DNA of 64,000 nt from Typhlomys cinereus (taxonomy: Eukaryota; Chordata; Mammalia; Rodentia; Platacanthomyidae): positions 11,677,688 to 11,741,687 of the forward strand of contig JALPQD010000004.1 in the NCBI GenBank assembly GCA_023101885.1, given 5' to 3'. Under the pieces are notes generated by a model, which saw nothing but the letters and a program-made list of their open reading frames with translations, was not told the DNA's origin and made no database searches. Of this stretch, positions 32,650-44,443 are shown in pieces. The translations under genes and the position numbers were made by a program. Positions within the stretch are counted from its first letter, which is position 1. Each line of letters begins with the position of its first letter.

Positions 32650-33102
32650 TGTTATGCCCGGATCGCAAAGTCCGAAGAAACCCACTGAAGTCATCCACCG
32701 ATGCAAAAACAAAGGAGTCTTTATTAAAATATGCTTAGGACCCCCACCTCGCAGAGCAGTGAGAGTGAGCAACCCAACCTAAGAGGTTTTAGGATTTTTA
32801 TAGAACTATTTACAAACTGGGACTGAGGAATCTGCATATAGCCTTCTCAACCCAGGGGTCTGAGGGTCTGTGGTTGCTCTAAGGACCTGTCAGTGGTTAT
32901 CTAATCTCCCAGCCACCTGGTATCTTCTTCAGCAGTTACCTGACTTTCTGGATATCTGGTTGCCCTCCTGGAAGAGGGTGTTTGGTCCCCCAGGCACCTG
33001 ATTCTGCTCAGGTTTATCTGGGGATTCCTAGGTAAATTGTAAATTCTTAAGAGCACTAGAGGAGAGGGACTTGTAACTAACTTTTTCACATAGGCGCTCA
33101 CA
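32650..33102 (-). mobile_element. solo LTR, antisense, unit B only
   Basis: TGTTATGCCCGG...CTCACA is flanked by exact gtgg duplications (32646-32649 and 33103-33106). Units A and C are empty sites. It splits the antisense B3 SINE at 32560-33223. It is the same family as the LTR at 7041-7531. On the minus strand it has a tataaaaatcc block and an aataaagactcc poly(A) block. It lies about 360 bp before the coding exon of IRG copy B. Confidence 0.88.
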
Positions 33103-33461
33103 GTGGAAGTCAGAAAAATATTCAGATCAGTTTCCTTTCTTCTAATGGATGAGCTTCTGGGGATCAAACTAGGGTCACTAGGTATGCAAACAGGTACTCT
33201 CTGAGCTGTCTCCCCAAGCCCATGTATAGGTTTTTTTTTTTTTTCCTATTATGTTCCCTTACTTTGCTTGAGTTTTAAAATTGTTCATAATAAAGGTTCA
33301 CTTGAGAGCAAGTGCAAGGACAGGGGAACTATAAAAGTCAGAATGTAACTGAAGACACTGGGCTTGGGGGGAGGGGGAAACCTCAGCATTTGGCTGGGAG
33401 CAAAGCACTGGCATTCCTCCCAGGCACTCCTCTCTTGCAACTTCTCTCTCTTCTCTTTCAG

Positions 33462-34724
33462 TTTCTGTTTGCTCCAGCCATGGGTCAGCTGTTTTCTGAT
33501 ACAGCCAGTGATAAAAGCCAGGAAGATTTGCCCTCCAAGTTTGATGAATATTTTAAGAACTTTAAGGTAGAAAACAAAATCATTCCTCAGGAAACTATCC
33601 GTTCAATTGAGCTACACTTGAAAAAGGGAAATATACAGGAACTAAATGCTATAATCAGTGATGCATTACAAAATATTGATAAGGCCCCACTCAACATTGC
33701 TGTGACAGGGGACACTGGAGCAGGAAAGTCTACTTTCATCAACGCCCTGAGAGGGGTTGCACATGAATCACAAGAAGCAGCTCCCACTGGGGTAGTGGAG
33801 ACGACCATGAAGAGAACGCCATATAAACATCCGAACCTTTCCAATGTGACTATATGGGATCTGCCTGGCATTGGAAGCACAAATTTCCAGCCAAAAGATT
33901 ATCTGGAGAAAGTAAACTTCAAGGAATATGACTTCTTCATTATCATTTCTGCTACACGCTTCAAGAAAAATGACCTAGACCTTGCCAGAGCAATTAAAAT
34001 TATGAATAAGAAATTCTACTTCATAAGAACCAAAGTGCACTCTGATTTAAGAAATGAAGAGAAAAGTAAACCACAAACCTTTGAAAGAGAAAGGGTCCTC
34101 CAGAAAATCAGAAACGACTGTGTGAGTGTTTTCAAGCAGAATGGAATGGAGGAACCACAAATCTTCCTGATTGACAGCTTCATATTCGGAGAGTATGATT
34201 TCCCAGTCTTGATGGACACACTGGTAAAGGACCTTCCTGCCCAAAAGCGTCACATTTTTACACTTTCGTTGCCTAATATTACGGAGGCAGCCATTGAAAG
34301 AAAGCGGCAGTCCATGAAGCAGTCCATCTTGTTGGAAGCCATGAAGGGTGGACTTTTGGCAACGGTCCCTTTAGTGGGCATCATCCAGGACAATGATGTA
34401 GAGAAACTGAAGGCATGTTCAGACCACTATCGAAACCTCTTTGGCGTGGATGATGCATCCCTGGAAGCTTTGGCTGAAAATTTGCAACTGCCTCTTCAAC
34501 AGTTGAAAGGGAAACTTAAATCTCCATGTCTTTTGGAAAGTAATGGAGAAGAAAAAATTGGGGAAAAACTTCTGAAGTACTTAGAGAAATTTGCTTCATT
34601 TAACGGAGGTCTCCTTGCTACAAGTCTTTACTTTAGGAAGATTTACTACTTACAGCTTCATTTTCTCAACACAGTGGCTGAAGATGCTAAAGTGCTCCTT
34701 ACAGAGCTAGGTTCAAGAAAATAG
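33462..34724 (+). CDS. IRG (p47) GTPase copy B, Irga6-like, full length with altered G4
   Basis: The reading frame 33480-34724 encodes 414 aa in a single exon that opens after a splice acceptor (AG at 33460-33461). I chose the ATG at 33480 because the in-frame ATG at 33312 lies in the intron, upstream of the acceptor. The product begins MGQLFS, an N-myristoylation signal identical to the start of Irga6. G1 GDTGAGKS is at 77-84, an intact G3 DLPGIGS at 127-133, and the switch I residues matching Irga6 Thr102, Glu106 and Thr108 are kept. RFKK at 160-163 matches the Irga6 dimer interface. The oddity is G4: TKVD is TKVH, a GAC to CAC change at 34038-34040 (Asp187His), which should disturb guanine recognition. 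Copies A and C keep Asp. This is the likeliest functional gene here, with an IFN-type promoter at 24865 and poly(A) signal at 34836. Confidence 0.95.
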   Translation, partial: FLFAPAMGQLFSDTASDKSQEDLPSKFDEYFKNFKVENKIIPQETIRSIELHLKKGNIQELNAIISDALQNIDKAPLNIAVTGDTGAGKSTFINALRGVAHESQEAAPTGVVETTMKRTPYKHPNLSNVTIWDLPGIGSTNFQPKDYLEKVNFKEYDFFIIISATRFKKNDLDLARAIKIMNKKFYFIRTKVHSDLRNEEKSKPQTFERERVLQKIRNDCVSVFKQNGMEEPQIFLIDSFIFGEYDFPVLMDTLVKDLPAQKRHIFTLSLPNITEAAIERKRQSMKQSILLEAMKGGLLATVPLVGIIQDNDVEKLKACSDHYRNLFGVDDASLEALAENLQLPLQQLKGKLKSPCLLESNGEEKIGEKLLKYLEKFASFNGGLLATSLYFRKIYYLQLHFLNTVAEDAKVLLTELGSRK

Positions 34725-34835
34725 TTCAAACCAATTCAGCCACAGCTGCTGGCTATAACCACAGAGTCAGCTGCACAACCCCATCCAAATCTTCCTTACA
34801 CTGTGAATCCATCACCACGGCAAAAAATGAAACTA

Positions 34836-34841
34836 AATAAA
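34836..34841 (+). terminator. poly(A) signal of IRG copy B
   Basis: AATAAA lies about 110 bp after the stop codon, in the same place as in copy A. Confidence 0.7.
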
Positions 34842-35014
34842 AGGCAAATGGACCCTAATTAAGATAGAATCCCACAATGTCACAATATTCTCTCTCCATC
34901 TCTCTCTACTTCTATCTCTGTGTGTGTGTGTATGTTTCACCCAGAGACAAAACACACTTTCTTCTTTCTTCTCTCTCTCTCCTTCCCATTCCACTCTACA
35001 TACATGCACACACA

Positions 35015-35059
<45 letters not shown>

Positions 35060-35796
35060 TTTGAGCTACCTTTCTTCTTTATATTTCCAGCCAGTACAAA
35101 CAAACCTAACCTCTCTGGAACTCATGTGCAATTGGTTCCTTACATTTCATAAATGTTTGTCTCATACACACGTATCCCTGAACTTCACTTCCTTCTGCTC
35201 CCATCAAACCTGTTTTAAAAAGTAGCTATTCGGATTTATGGACTCTGGAAGTAAAGATGACGAGAATAAAGTAAAAAGAAACCCATAATCATAGAAATCA
35301 CAGCAGCTTTGGTACCGACCAATCAGTTATTCAAAATCTACAAAAAAATCTATCATTCTGCACAAGAAATTTTTAGTTTCATACATAGACTAAAGCAGTT
35401 CATCATCATTGTAAAAAAAGATCAGGAAGGATGATAAGTGAGAGAGATTTCCTTTCCGAAGTTTCAATACTGAAGAATTAAGTTAATGAGAAATATTAGG
35501 GATATAGTCTTGCTGTTGTGATGACACCAGAGTGGTTACCACAGACCCTAAAAATTTGCCCATCAAACTTAATCCCTCATGATACTATTTCATCTAAGAG
35601 GGGAAAGGCCTTCCCTTGCTATTCAGCTGCACTAAGAGGTAATATGAGAACAAACCATAAATACACATATAAACGGCCATAAAGACTGAAGCAACAAAAT
35701 GCACAGTGTGCACAGTCTTATTGTCGTGACACCACGCAGCTTCTGCTTTTTCTACACTCAACAACTGGGAAGGAGCCTGCAATTTCAAGTTAGGTG
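34842..35796. other. 3' flank of IRG copy B with (CA)n
   Basis: This matches 11812-13703 (minus the L1 piece) and 59950-60987. A CA run of about 65 bp lies at 34991-35056. No gene. Confidence 0.7.
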
Positions 35797-36212
35797 AGGG
35801 CTGGAGAGAGGGCTCAGGGGTTAAGCACTTGTCTCACAAACAGAAGGACTCAGTTTAGATCCCAGATGCCACATTAAAAATGCCTGCACTGATGACCTGG
35901 AAGTGAGAAGCCCCAGAGAAAAACAATACAAAGGTAGAACAATCTAGAATGACTTCCAATGAAAATCACCTTATGGACCTCTACAGACACATATTGTGCC
36001 TTCTTATACACAAGCCCATATGCATGCATACAAACATACCTATGCACCCTCTAAAATAATAATAAAAGTCAGATGAGTTTTGTGAATTGTTTGGTTTTGA
36101 GACAGGGCCTCAGTCTGTATTCCAGATTGCCTTCAAACTCACTGTTATCCTCTGCCTCATATCCTGGTTACTGGTATTATATATGTGAGCCACCACAGCT
36201 AGCTAGAAACAG
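35797..36212. mobile_element. ID-head composite SINE (+) followed by B1 (-)
   Basis: The composite SINE occupies 35797-36068 and the inverted B1 36095-36212. They are the same insertions as at 13704-14130 and 60988-61405. Confidence 0.85.
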
Positions 36213-36500
36213 ACATTTTTAACTCCTGAAATGAGGGAGACTACACATTAAAAGGGGTATAGAAGTAAAAGGCAAAATATAAAGTTGATTTTTCTGAAGT
36301 GCGATAAATATAGAGTTGAAGTAAAGGGCTGCTGAGTTTGGGAGACTCAATGGAAGTCAGAGCTGCTTGTGTAGAGGTCATGTATAGCATAAGCCACAGG
36401 AAGCAATAGCACTCTAAGATAGGCACAAGTGCTTGGAGCATCGTCTGTGGAATGAAGGCCCTCAGCTCACCATCTGTGGCACCTAAGACCTGAGACCTAC
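36213..36500. other. unit sequence, no gene
   Basis: This is conserved with 14131-14420 and 61406-61706. No coding frame is shared between copies. Confidence 0.6.
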
Positions 36501-36846
36501 TGTCATGGTTTGAAATGTGTCCCCCACAGTCTCATGTATAGGGCAAGGTCATGGCACCTTGAGAGGTGGAGCCTTGCTGGAGGAAGGGGTGAGCCTTGAG
36601 ATGGATTAGACCCACCCTACCTCCAGGAGAAGACAGCCTTTGCTGCAAGCAGCTTGCAACTCTCAGCTTCCAAGATGTCTGAGATGACTTAGCCTCCTCC
36701 AGCTTTGGCCAGCCAGCCATCCCGCCTCTGCTTTGAAAGACTGTTTCTCTCCTCTGGAACCTTAAGCTGAATAAATCTCCTTTTCTCCTTGAAGTTGCTT
36801 GACTTTGAGTGCTCTCTCACAGCAATAGTTAAGAGTAACTGCTACA
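36501..36846 (+). mobile_element. MaLR (MT/ORR1-type) solo LTR shared by units B and C
   Basis: TGTCATGG...GCTACA is flanked by an exact 5-bp duplication, cctac (36496-36500 and 36847-36851). It has an aataaatctcc poly(A) region and the catagcaatagttaagagta-like U5. The family is the same as the copy within 48484-50507. Unit C has it at 61707-62036; unit A is the empty site. Confidence 0.88.
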
Positions 36847-36851
36847 CCTAC

Positions 36852-37469
36852 CACGTTCACTCTCAAGGCTCAGGTGACTATACGCAGCCAAGGTGTCTGT
36901 CTCTGAAGTTCACCCAGTAGCTCAGGTGCAGGAGGAAGGGGTATTGCAATGACTTTCACTCTGGGGAACACAGCACAGCACTGGGATCGCTCGAGGAGGA
37001 AGAGATGCTCCAGAGATTCAGGACTGAGTCCTAGCTGCCAGCACAGTCTCTTGTGTCCCCAGACATCATGGGCATGGAATGGTGACTCTGGCCCTTGGGA
37101 TCAGGAACACAGCAGTAACCAGGCTCATGCAAGTCAGGTGCTGAGGTAGCAGGAACCCAGGAGTCACAGGGCACAGCTGTGACTTGAGTTTGGAGTCTTG
37201 ATTCTTGGTGGGATACAGGTGTAGTGTTCACTTTGGATTCCAAAGTTTTTATGACTGTCTCACTTGCTCAGTCCATGTTCTTGACAGGAGTGGAGAGTGG
37301 AGGGTTCCTACCATGTCAAAACCTGCAGATTCAAGGAACACATCTGCTTCACTTAGCCATGACTCCAGATCTTCATAGGCTGACAAGTCAGCTTGGACCC
37401 TTAGAAACAGTAGTTTCCCATCTAAACATTAGAGGAGCTCTCAGTGCTTAACCAAGAAGTAACCTCTTT
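36852..37469. other. unit sequence, no gene
   Basis: This aligns with 14425-15067 and 62042-62730. No supported gene. Confidence 0.6.
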
Positions 37470-38087
37470 CTGGGCTGGAGAGATTGCTGGGAAGTTAAAA
37501 TTCTGCCTTCCAAGCAGAAAGTCTCAAGTTCTGATTCCAGGTCCTATATAAAAATACCAGGCAGAAATGGCAGCGGCCTGCACTTCCAACTCTGGTGGGC
37601 AGAACCTAGGAAATCTCAAATTGAAGCAAGAAGGAGGGAGAAGAAATCCTGGATGATTTCCAAAGTCACCTTTGCTCATCCACAGGGACACAGATGCCCT
37701 CCGATACACACACAAAATAAATAAATTAATTAATAATGAATGAATGTAGTGTCCTCTTTCAATGGAAGAGGACACCTTCAACTGGCCAAAGTCCAAAAAA
37801 TAAGTGATTGTAGAAAGCGCATTTCTAAACAGGACATCAAAATCACTCACCATCCTAAGGCTCAGGGAACCTAGGAGAAGAGGGGGCGGTAAGAATGCAA
37901 CAGCCTGAAGCTGGGGAAAGGTACAACCACACAGAATGTTCTGTAAGAGAACTAATGACACTCCTGAGAGCACACAGTCCCTCTTCCCCCTTCCCCATAG
38001 AAAGCAGCACTTACTTTGCAAACCCTTAGCCCCCTGCCCACTTCTTTATCTGCAGCTGCATTTCACAGATAAAACCTCTAAATCTGG
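37470..38087. other. SINE followed by unit sequence up to the L1
   Basis: An ID-head composite SINE occupies 37470-37715, shared with A and C. It is followed by unit sequence matching A 15755-16100. Unit B lacks the ORR1-like LTR that A and C carry at about 37700. The left copy of the L1 target duplication is at 38075-38087. Confidence 0.75.
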
Positions 38088-38480
38088 CCGGTCGGGACCC
38101 ACACGCGTTCCAGCCGGGCCTCACCCCGCGCCCTAGGTAAGTCCCCCGGTCGGGCCCCACCCACCAGGACCCCAGGTCAGCCCACAGGGACCCGGCTCCG
38201 ACACCCACCATCCAGCCGGAGCCGTGCGCGGGGGCCCAGGGTCGAGGAGGACCTCCCCCTGCGCCCGGGCCCCGCCCCAGCTGCCCTCGGGTTAAATAGC
38301 ACCACACAGATGCGCCCATCCTTCCTTTACACCCCACCCCGCTCCGCTGGTCAGGACGCGCACGCGTGGTCCAGCCGGACCTGACCCCGTGCCCTAGGTA
38401 AGTCTCCGCCCGCGTCCGCCCAGCAGGACCCCAGGCCAAATAATTCAGTTTAGTGAAATTGAGAGATCTTAAGAGTTAAA
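38088..38480 (+). promoter_or_regulatory. L1 5' UTR with two related monomer-like blocks
   Basis: Two GC-rich, CpG-rich blocks resemble each other: 38094-38180 and 38352-38438, about 260 bp apart. Each contains a ccctaggtaagtc motif, which is a perfect splice donor (AG|GTAAGT at 38137 and 38398). Tandem promoter monomers are known in mouse L1, so this may be a short monomer array with a truncated first unit. An antisense 137-codon frame at 38026-38439 reflects GC content. Confidence 0.65.
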
Positions 38481-39551
38481 ATGACAATGCCAAAGTCAAA
38501 GTGCAAATCCATGAGAAGCAACACTCAAGTAAACAAATTTCCCACTGAAGAAATTAATCCCATAATGTTAGACTCCAACAAGAACAAACCCGCGGAAAAA
38601 GGCCAAGAAAGCCTCACCCAGGATAAAGTCTTTCAAAATATGATCATTACCATGTTCAATACTATGAAAGAGGAAATCCGGGAGGAATTACATAATCGAA
38701 TCAATCGCTTTGAATAGGAACACAACAGACATCTGGAGGAGTTGAGAAAAACAGTGCAAGAAATAAAAAGTGGCATAGAGCAGTTAAAACAAACTCAAGC
38801 AGAGTTTAAAACTGAGCTAAAAGACAAGTTATCTTCAACCCAGAACGCCACAGAGAGTCTTATCAACAGAACTAACGAAGCAGAAAACAGAATTTCAGAC
38901 CTTGACGATAAAGTGGGAGTACTAACCAGCTCAATGGAAGAGGTTGTTAAAGCCAAAAAGATACTTGAGAGAAATATCCAAGAGATATGGGACACCCTGA
39001 AAAAGCCTAACATGCGTATTCATGGAATACCAGAGCAAGAATCTCAAAATACCACCCCTGAGGATATTTTTCAAACGATCATCAAGGATAACTTTCCTCA
39101 TCTAAAAAAAGAGAGGCCCATCCATATACAAGAGGCATTCCGCACCCCAAACAGATACGACCAAAATAGAAGCACGCCGAGGCAAATAATAGTTAAAACA
39201 CTCCACATTCAAGATAAAGAACTGGTGCTGAGAGCTTCAAGGGAGAAAAAACAAGTCACTTTTAAAGGTAAACCTATTAAAATAACAAATGGCTTCTCAG
39301 TCAAAACAGTAAAAGCAAGAAGAGCTTGGAGAGACATACTTCAAGTATTGAATGAGCAAAAATGTGAACCCAGGCTGATTTACCCTGCAAAACTATCTGT
39401 CATGATCAAGGGAGAAAGAAAAATTTTCCAGCACAAAGACAACTTTAAGGGATACATGGCCACCAAACCAGGCCTTCAAAAAATGCTAGAAATGATACTC
39501 AAGCGTGAAGAAAAAAACAGGCATATCCAGGAGAACAGAAGGCAAATATAA
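38481..39551 (+). pseudogene. L1 ORF1 (RNA-binding chaperone), one in-frame stop
   Basis: The frame spans 357 codons, the usual length for rodent L1 ORF1p, and is broken only by TAG at 38715-38717 (codon 79). After it, the same frame continues through a coiled-coil region (about residues 85-155, Glu/Lys-rich heptads), then the RNA-recognition and C-terminal domains to 39551. The protein normally forms trimers that coat L1 RNA. A single nonsense change in an otherwise open frame points to recent inactivation. Confidence 0.9.
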
Positions 39552-39601
39552 CACCATTAAAAGCGAAGCAATATACTTATAAAAGCTACTAAACATAATA
39601 A

Positions 39602-42600
39602 ATATCTGGAATTAATAGTTTCTCCATTATAACACTAAATGTTAATGGACTTAATTCACCGATCAAGAGACACAGATTACAAACTTGGATTAAAAATCAC
39701 AATCCATCAATCTGCTGCCTGCAGGAAACCCATCTCACCAGAAAAGATAGGCACGCTCTAAAAATAAAAGGCTGGTCAACAATTCTACAAGCAAATGGAA
39801 GCAGAAAACAGGCAGGGGTAGCCATTATGCTATCAGACAAAGTGGATTTCAAACCAAAGAAAATTATAAGAGACACGGATGGATACTACATTTTAGTCAC
39901 AGGTACAATTCACCAGGAAGACTTCACAATACTGAACATATATGCACCCAATACGGGCCCCTCCACATTCATTAAGAAAACCCTACAGTGTCTAAAGCAA
40001 GAAATCAACCCCCAAACGATAATTCTTGGGGACTTCAACACCGCCCTCTCAACATGGGATAGATCAACAGGTCAAAAGCTTAACAGAGACACTTTGGAAC
40101 TTAATCAAACCCTCAAAGAAATGGACCTTACAGATTTCTATCGAACTTTTCACCCACGCACCAAAGAAAACACAGTTTTCTCAGCAGCACACGGAACTTC
40201 CTCCAAAATAGATCACATATTGGGCCACAAAATGAATCTACACATATACAAGAAAGTTGAAATTCTAACCTGTGCCCTATCAGACCACCACGGCCTAAAG
40301 CTGGACATCCACAACACATCAAACAAGAGAAAATACACTAACTCCTGGAAACTTAACACTGTGATGCTGAATGAGAACTGGATTCAGGAAGAAATTAAAA
40401 AGAAATTCAAGATTTCCTGAAAGTGAATGATAACGAAAATACAACTTACCAAAATCTCTGGGACACAATGAAAGCTGTTCTAAGAGGTAAGTTCATAGCT
40501 CTTAATGCCCACGTCAAAAAAATGGAAACATCAGAAATAAACAACTTAACAATGCAGCTTAAAGCTTTAGAGAAACTAGAGCAATCTGATCGCAAAAGTA
40601 GTAGAAGAGAGGAGATTAACAAATTAAGGGGAGAAATATCTGAAATCGAGATTAAGAAAACGATAGAAAAAATCAACCAGTCAAAAAGCTGGTTCTTTGA
40701 AAAAATCAACAAGATTGATACACCCCTAGCTAAACTAACCAAAAGCAAGAGAGAGAAAACCCAAATTAACAAAATTAGAAATGAACATGGAGTTATCACT
40801 ACTGATACTCAAGAAATCCAGAGAATTATAACATCATATTTCAAAAACTTATACTCTGTGAGTTTGACAACACAAAAGAGATGGATGAATTTCTAAGTAA
40901 ACACAACTTACCTAAATTGAATCAGGAAGTTGTGAATTATTTAAATAGTCCTATAACATATAAGGAAATTGAGGAAGTAACCTCGAATCTTCCCACCAAA
41001 AAATGTCCTGGCCAGATGGATTCAGCACAGAATTCTACCAGACATTTAAGGAGTCAATAACACCAATACTCCTTAAACTCTTCCATCAAATAGCAAAGGA
41101 AGGAACACTACCAAATTCCTTCTATGAAGCTAATATCGTTTTAATCCCAAAACCTAATAAAGATTCACTTAAAAAAGAAAACTATAGGCCGATCTCCCTG
41201 ATGAACACAGACGCAAAGATTCTCAACAAAGTCTTAGCAAATCGGATTCAAAAACATATTAAAAAGATCATTCATGGGGACCAAGTAGGCTTCATCCCCG
41301 GCACACAAGGTTGGTTCAACATATGCAAATCAATAAATGTAATTCATCATGTAAACCAGTCCAAAGTCCAAGACCACATGATACTCTCGATAGATGCAGA
41401 AAAAGCTTTTGACAAGATCCAACAGCCTTTTATGATCAAAACGCTAGAGACAGTGGGAATGGAAGGAACCTTTATCAATATAATAAAAGCTATATACAAC
41501 AAGACCACAGCAAGGATTATGCTCAATGGGGAACAAATGGAAGCATTCCCACTTCGATCAGGAACTAGACAAGGCTGTCCACTCTCACCACTTCTATTCA
41601 ATATTGTACTTGAAGTCTTAGCTGAAGCCATAAGACAAGAAAGGGACATAAGAGGGATTCAAATTGGCAAGGAAGAAGTCAAGCTATCCCTATTTGCAGA
41701 TGACATGATCTTATACCTGAGTGATCCCAAAAACTCCACCTGGAAGCTCCTGGAACTAATTGAGAAGTTCAGCAGGGTGGCAGGATACAAAATAAATGTG
41801 CAGAAATCAGAGGCCTTCCTATATGCCCAGAATGAAAGAAGTGAAAAAGCCTTGAGAGAAACAATACCATTTATTATAGCCCCTAAAAAAATGAAATACC
41901 TTGGTATAAACCTAACCAAGGAGGTAAAAGACCTTTACAATGAAAACTTTAAAACCCTAAAGAAAGAAATAGCAGAAGACACCAGAAGGTGGAAAGACCT
42001 CCCTTGTTCCTGGATTGGCAGAACCAACATCGTAAAAATGACCATCCTACCAAAAGCAATATACAGATTCAATGCTATACCAATCAAAATCCCAAAGCAA
42101 TTCTTCAAAGAAGTTGACCAAACAATCTCAAAGTTCATATGGAGGCACAAAAGACCCAGGATAGCAAAAACAATCCTGAGTAACAAAAACACAGCTGGAG
42201 GTATTGCCATACCAAACCTTAGTCTATACTACAAATCCATAGTTATAAAGACAGCCTGGTACTGGCTCCAAAATAGACACACAGATCAATGGATAAGGAT
42301 TGAAGACCCAGATAGAAGCCCACAGAGTTACAGCCATTTGGCCTTTGACAAAGGTGCCCAAAGAATCCAATGGAAAAAGAACAGCATCTTCAACAAATGG
42401 TGCTGGCAAAACTGGATCTCCACATGCAGAAGATTAAAGCTGGACCCGTACTTGTCATCATGTACAAGACTTAATTCCAAATGGATCAAGGACCTTGATA
42501 TCAGGCCAGAGACTATAAAAACCATAGTTGAAAGGATAGGGAACTCCCTCGAGCTGATTGGGCTAGGCCAACAGTTCCTAAACAGACATCCAATGGCACA

Positions 42601-43417
42601 GTCACTGCTACCAACTCTCAACAGTTGGGATCTTGTGAAATTAAAGAGCTTCTGTTCAGATAAAGAGATTGTAACACGAGCTCAAAGGCAACCCACAGAA
42701 TGGGAGAAAATCTTCACTAACCACACATCTGATAGAACTCTGCTGTCCAGAGTGCACAAAGAACTTAGAAAACTAAACACCAAGGAAACCAATGGCCCAA
42801 TTAAAAAATGGGGCCTGGAACTTCAAAGAAACTTTACCAGGGATGAAATTAAAATGTCTAACAAATATCTTAAAAAATGCTCCACTTCCTTAGCCATCAG
42901 GGAAATGCAAATCAAAACTTCCCTGAGATATCATCTCACCCCGGTCAGGATGGCAAAAATCCACAATACAAACAACAACAAATGTTGGAGAGGATGTGGA
43001 GAGAGGGGAACGCTCCGACATTGCTGGTGGGAATTCAGGCTCATACAGCCACTCTGGCGAGCCGTCTGGAGATTCTCAAAGAAATTAAAGATTGAAATGC
43101 CATATGACCCTGCTATTCCACTTTTGGGAATAACCCCCCATACAGCAGAGGTTCACCTCGATAGCACAAGCACGATCATGTTCATAGCAGCACTGTTTAC
43201 AATAGCAAAGTCTTGGAATCAGCCCAAATGTTCAACAGTTGATGAGTGGATAAGGAAAAGGTGGTACATCTATACAATGGAGTACTACTCAGCCATCAAA
43301 AATGATGAATTACTGGAATTTGCCAAGAAATTGATGTCATTAGAAACAATTATAAGTGAAGTATCCCAGACCCAGAAAATTAAGCGCCGTATGTACTCCC
43401 TAATAGGTGGCTCCTAG
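39602..43417 (+). pseudogene. L1 ORF2 (endonuclease-reverse transcriptase), start lost and three frameshifts
   Basis: The homologous frame begins at 39602 where the expected ATG reads ATA. The endonuclease domain (to about 40400) keeps LNVNGLN, the QETH glutamate, the GDFNT motif and the SDHHGLKLD histidine. Single-base losses at about 40405, 40865-40878 and 41010 each shift the frame by -1. From 41003 to 43417 the frame is open for 804 codons, with the RT domain ([12 protein letters not shown] near residue 195, LFADDM near 230) and a C-terminal Cys/His segment (near residues 660-680). Only the copying domain is therefore uninterrupted. Confidence 0.93.
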
Positions 43418-44443
43418 TACCAAACCCACCCAGCCCACCTAGAGACAGTAATTCCAAGGATTATGAACAGGAGGGATGGGGTAGGAGGGCCACACCAGAA
43501 ACAAGGAGAGAAGGGACCATGTTACAGCAGGGAAAATAGGCCTCCACCAAGGACCCAAATAAGTAATGAGACATCTGATTAAGTTCACAGACTTTTGTTC
43601 CTGATCATTTACTACTGAGGGGGTGTGATCTCACCAGAAGAGGAGGGCATATAGTCTGGCAGATGAAAAGTAACCATTTTGCAAATGGGTGATAGACCCC
43701 TCCCTTACTGTGGTTTCCCACTTTTATTACATCTACCTTTGAATGTGCTTTTATCACAAGATTCTAACAGCTTTTTGTCTCTGGCCAGGGGGAAACATAC
43801 AATGCCCACCAGGATGGAGTGAAGGGCATTGCAGGAGCAGCAAAACTGCAAAAGAAAATCAACAAACCACAATCCAGAACTTCAGAGACTCTATATCAAC
43901 CACCTAGAACTAGGCCAGCTTAGTCTCTCCCCATCTTGAAGCTCAGGGAAATTTGCGGAAGAGGGCGGTAAGAGTGTAAGAGCAAAAGGATGGGAGGAGC
44001 AATGATATATAAGATACTCTATACCTCCAGCTGAAGCAATCATAATTGGACTTTGCATGCCCTGCGCAATGTCCAACACACTGTGGACCTCACAAAGTCT
44101 AGCATCTCCTAAAGGCACCAAGAGCCTTGGAGGTAAAGGATTGGCAGCCACAGCAGTGTTCCTATACCTAAGGGGAACACGGGAAAGGGTTCAGGGAAAG
44201 GCCACTGGGTCCTTGTACGTCATCGGAGAGGAGGGTCCAGAGGAAAATCAGACATGCACAAGAAAGGACTCTCTGGGAATTGGGGCGGGAGGCACTGGGG
44301 GATGGGGAGGGAGAGGGGTGGGGAGGGGGAGCAGGGGGTACGGGGGGGGAGGAGGAGGAAGGGAGGGAACTGGTGTACCTAATAAGTTTGTATGAGCTGA
44401 AATAAAAAACAAAACAAAACAAAAAAAAACCCTCTAAATCTGG

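Larger units (their letters stand above)
38088..44430 (+). mobile_element. full-length L1 retrotransposon, recently inactivated
   Basis: The 6.34-kb element has a GC-rich 5' UTR, ORF1 (38481-39551), ORF2 (39602-43417), a 3' UTR with a G-rich polypurine block (44265-44360) and an A-rich tail. An exact 13-bp duplication, cctctaaatctgg, lies at 38075-38087 and 44431-44443. Unit A (16070-16100) is the empty site, so insertion came after the A/B duplication. ORF1 has one stop; ORF2 has lost its ATG and has three single-base frameshifts. Confidence 0.97.

Noticed and set aside
33312..33479. In-frame upstream ATG that would add 56 residues to IRG copy B
   Set aside because: It lies before the splice acceptor at 33460-33461, is not open in copies A and C, and the MGQLFS start matches the Irga6 N-terminus.
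34991..35056. Regular CA arrays as possible CRISPR-like or regulatory arrays
   Set aside because: They are plain dinucleotide microsatellites in a vertebrate genome, without spacers.
38026..38439. Antisense 137-codon frame over the L1 5' UTR, reminiscent of antisense L1 ORFs
   Set aside because: It extends past the L1 end into unit sequence and is explained by the GC-rich promoter repeats.
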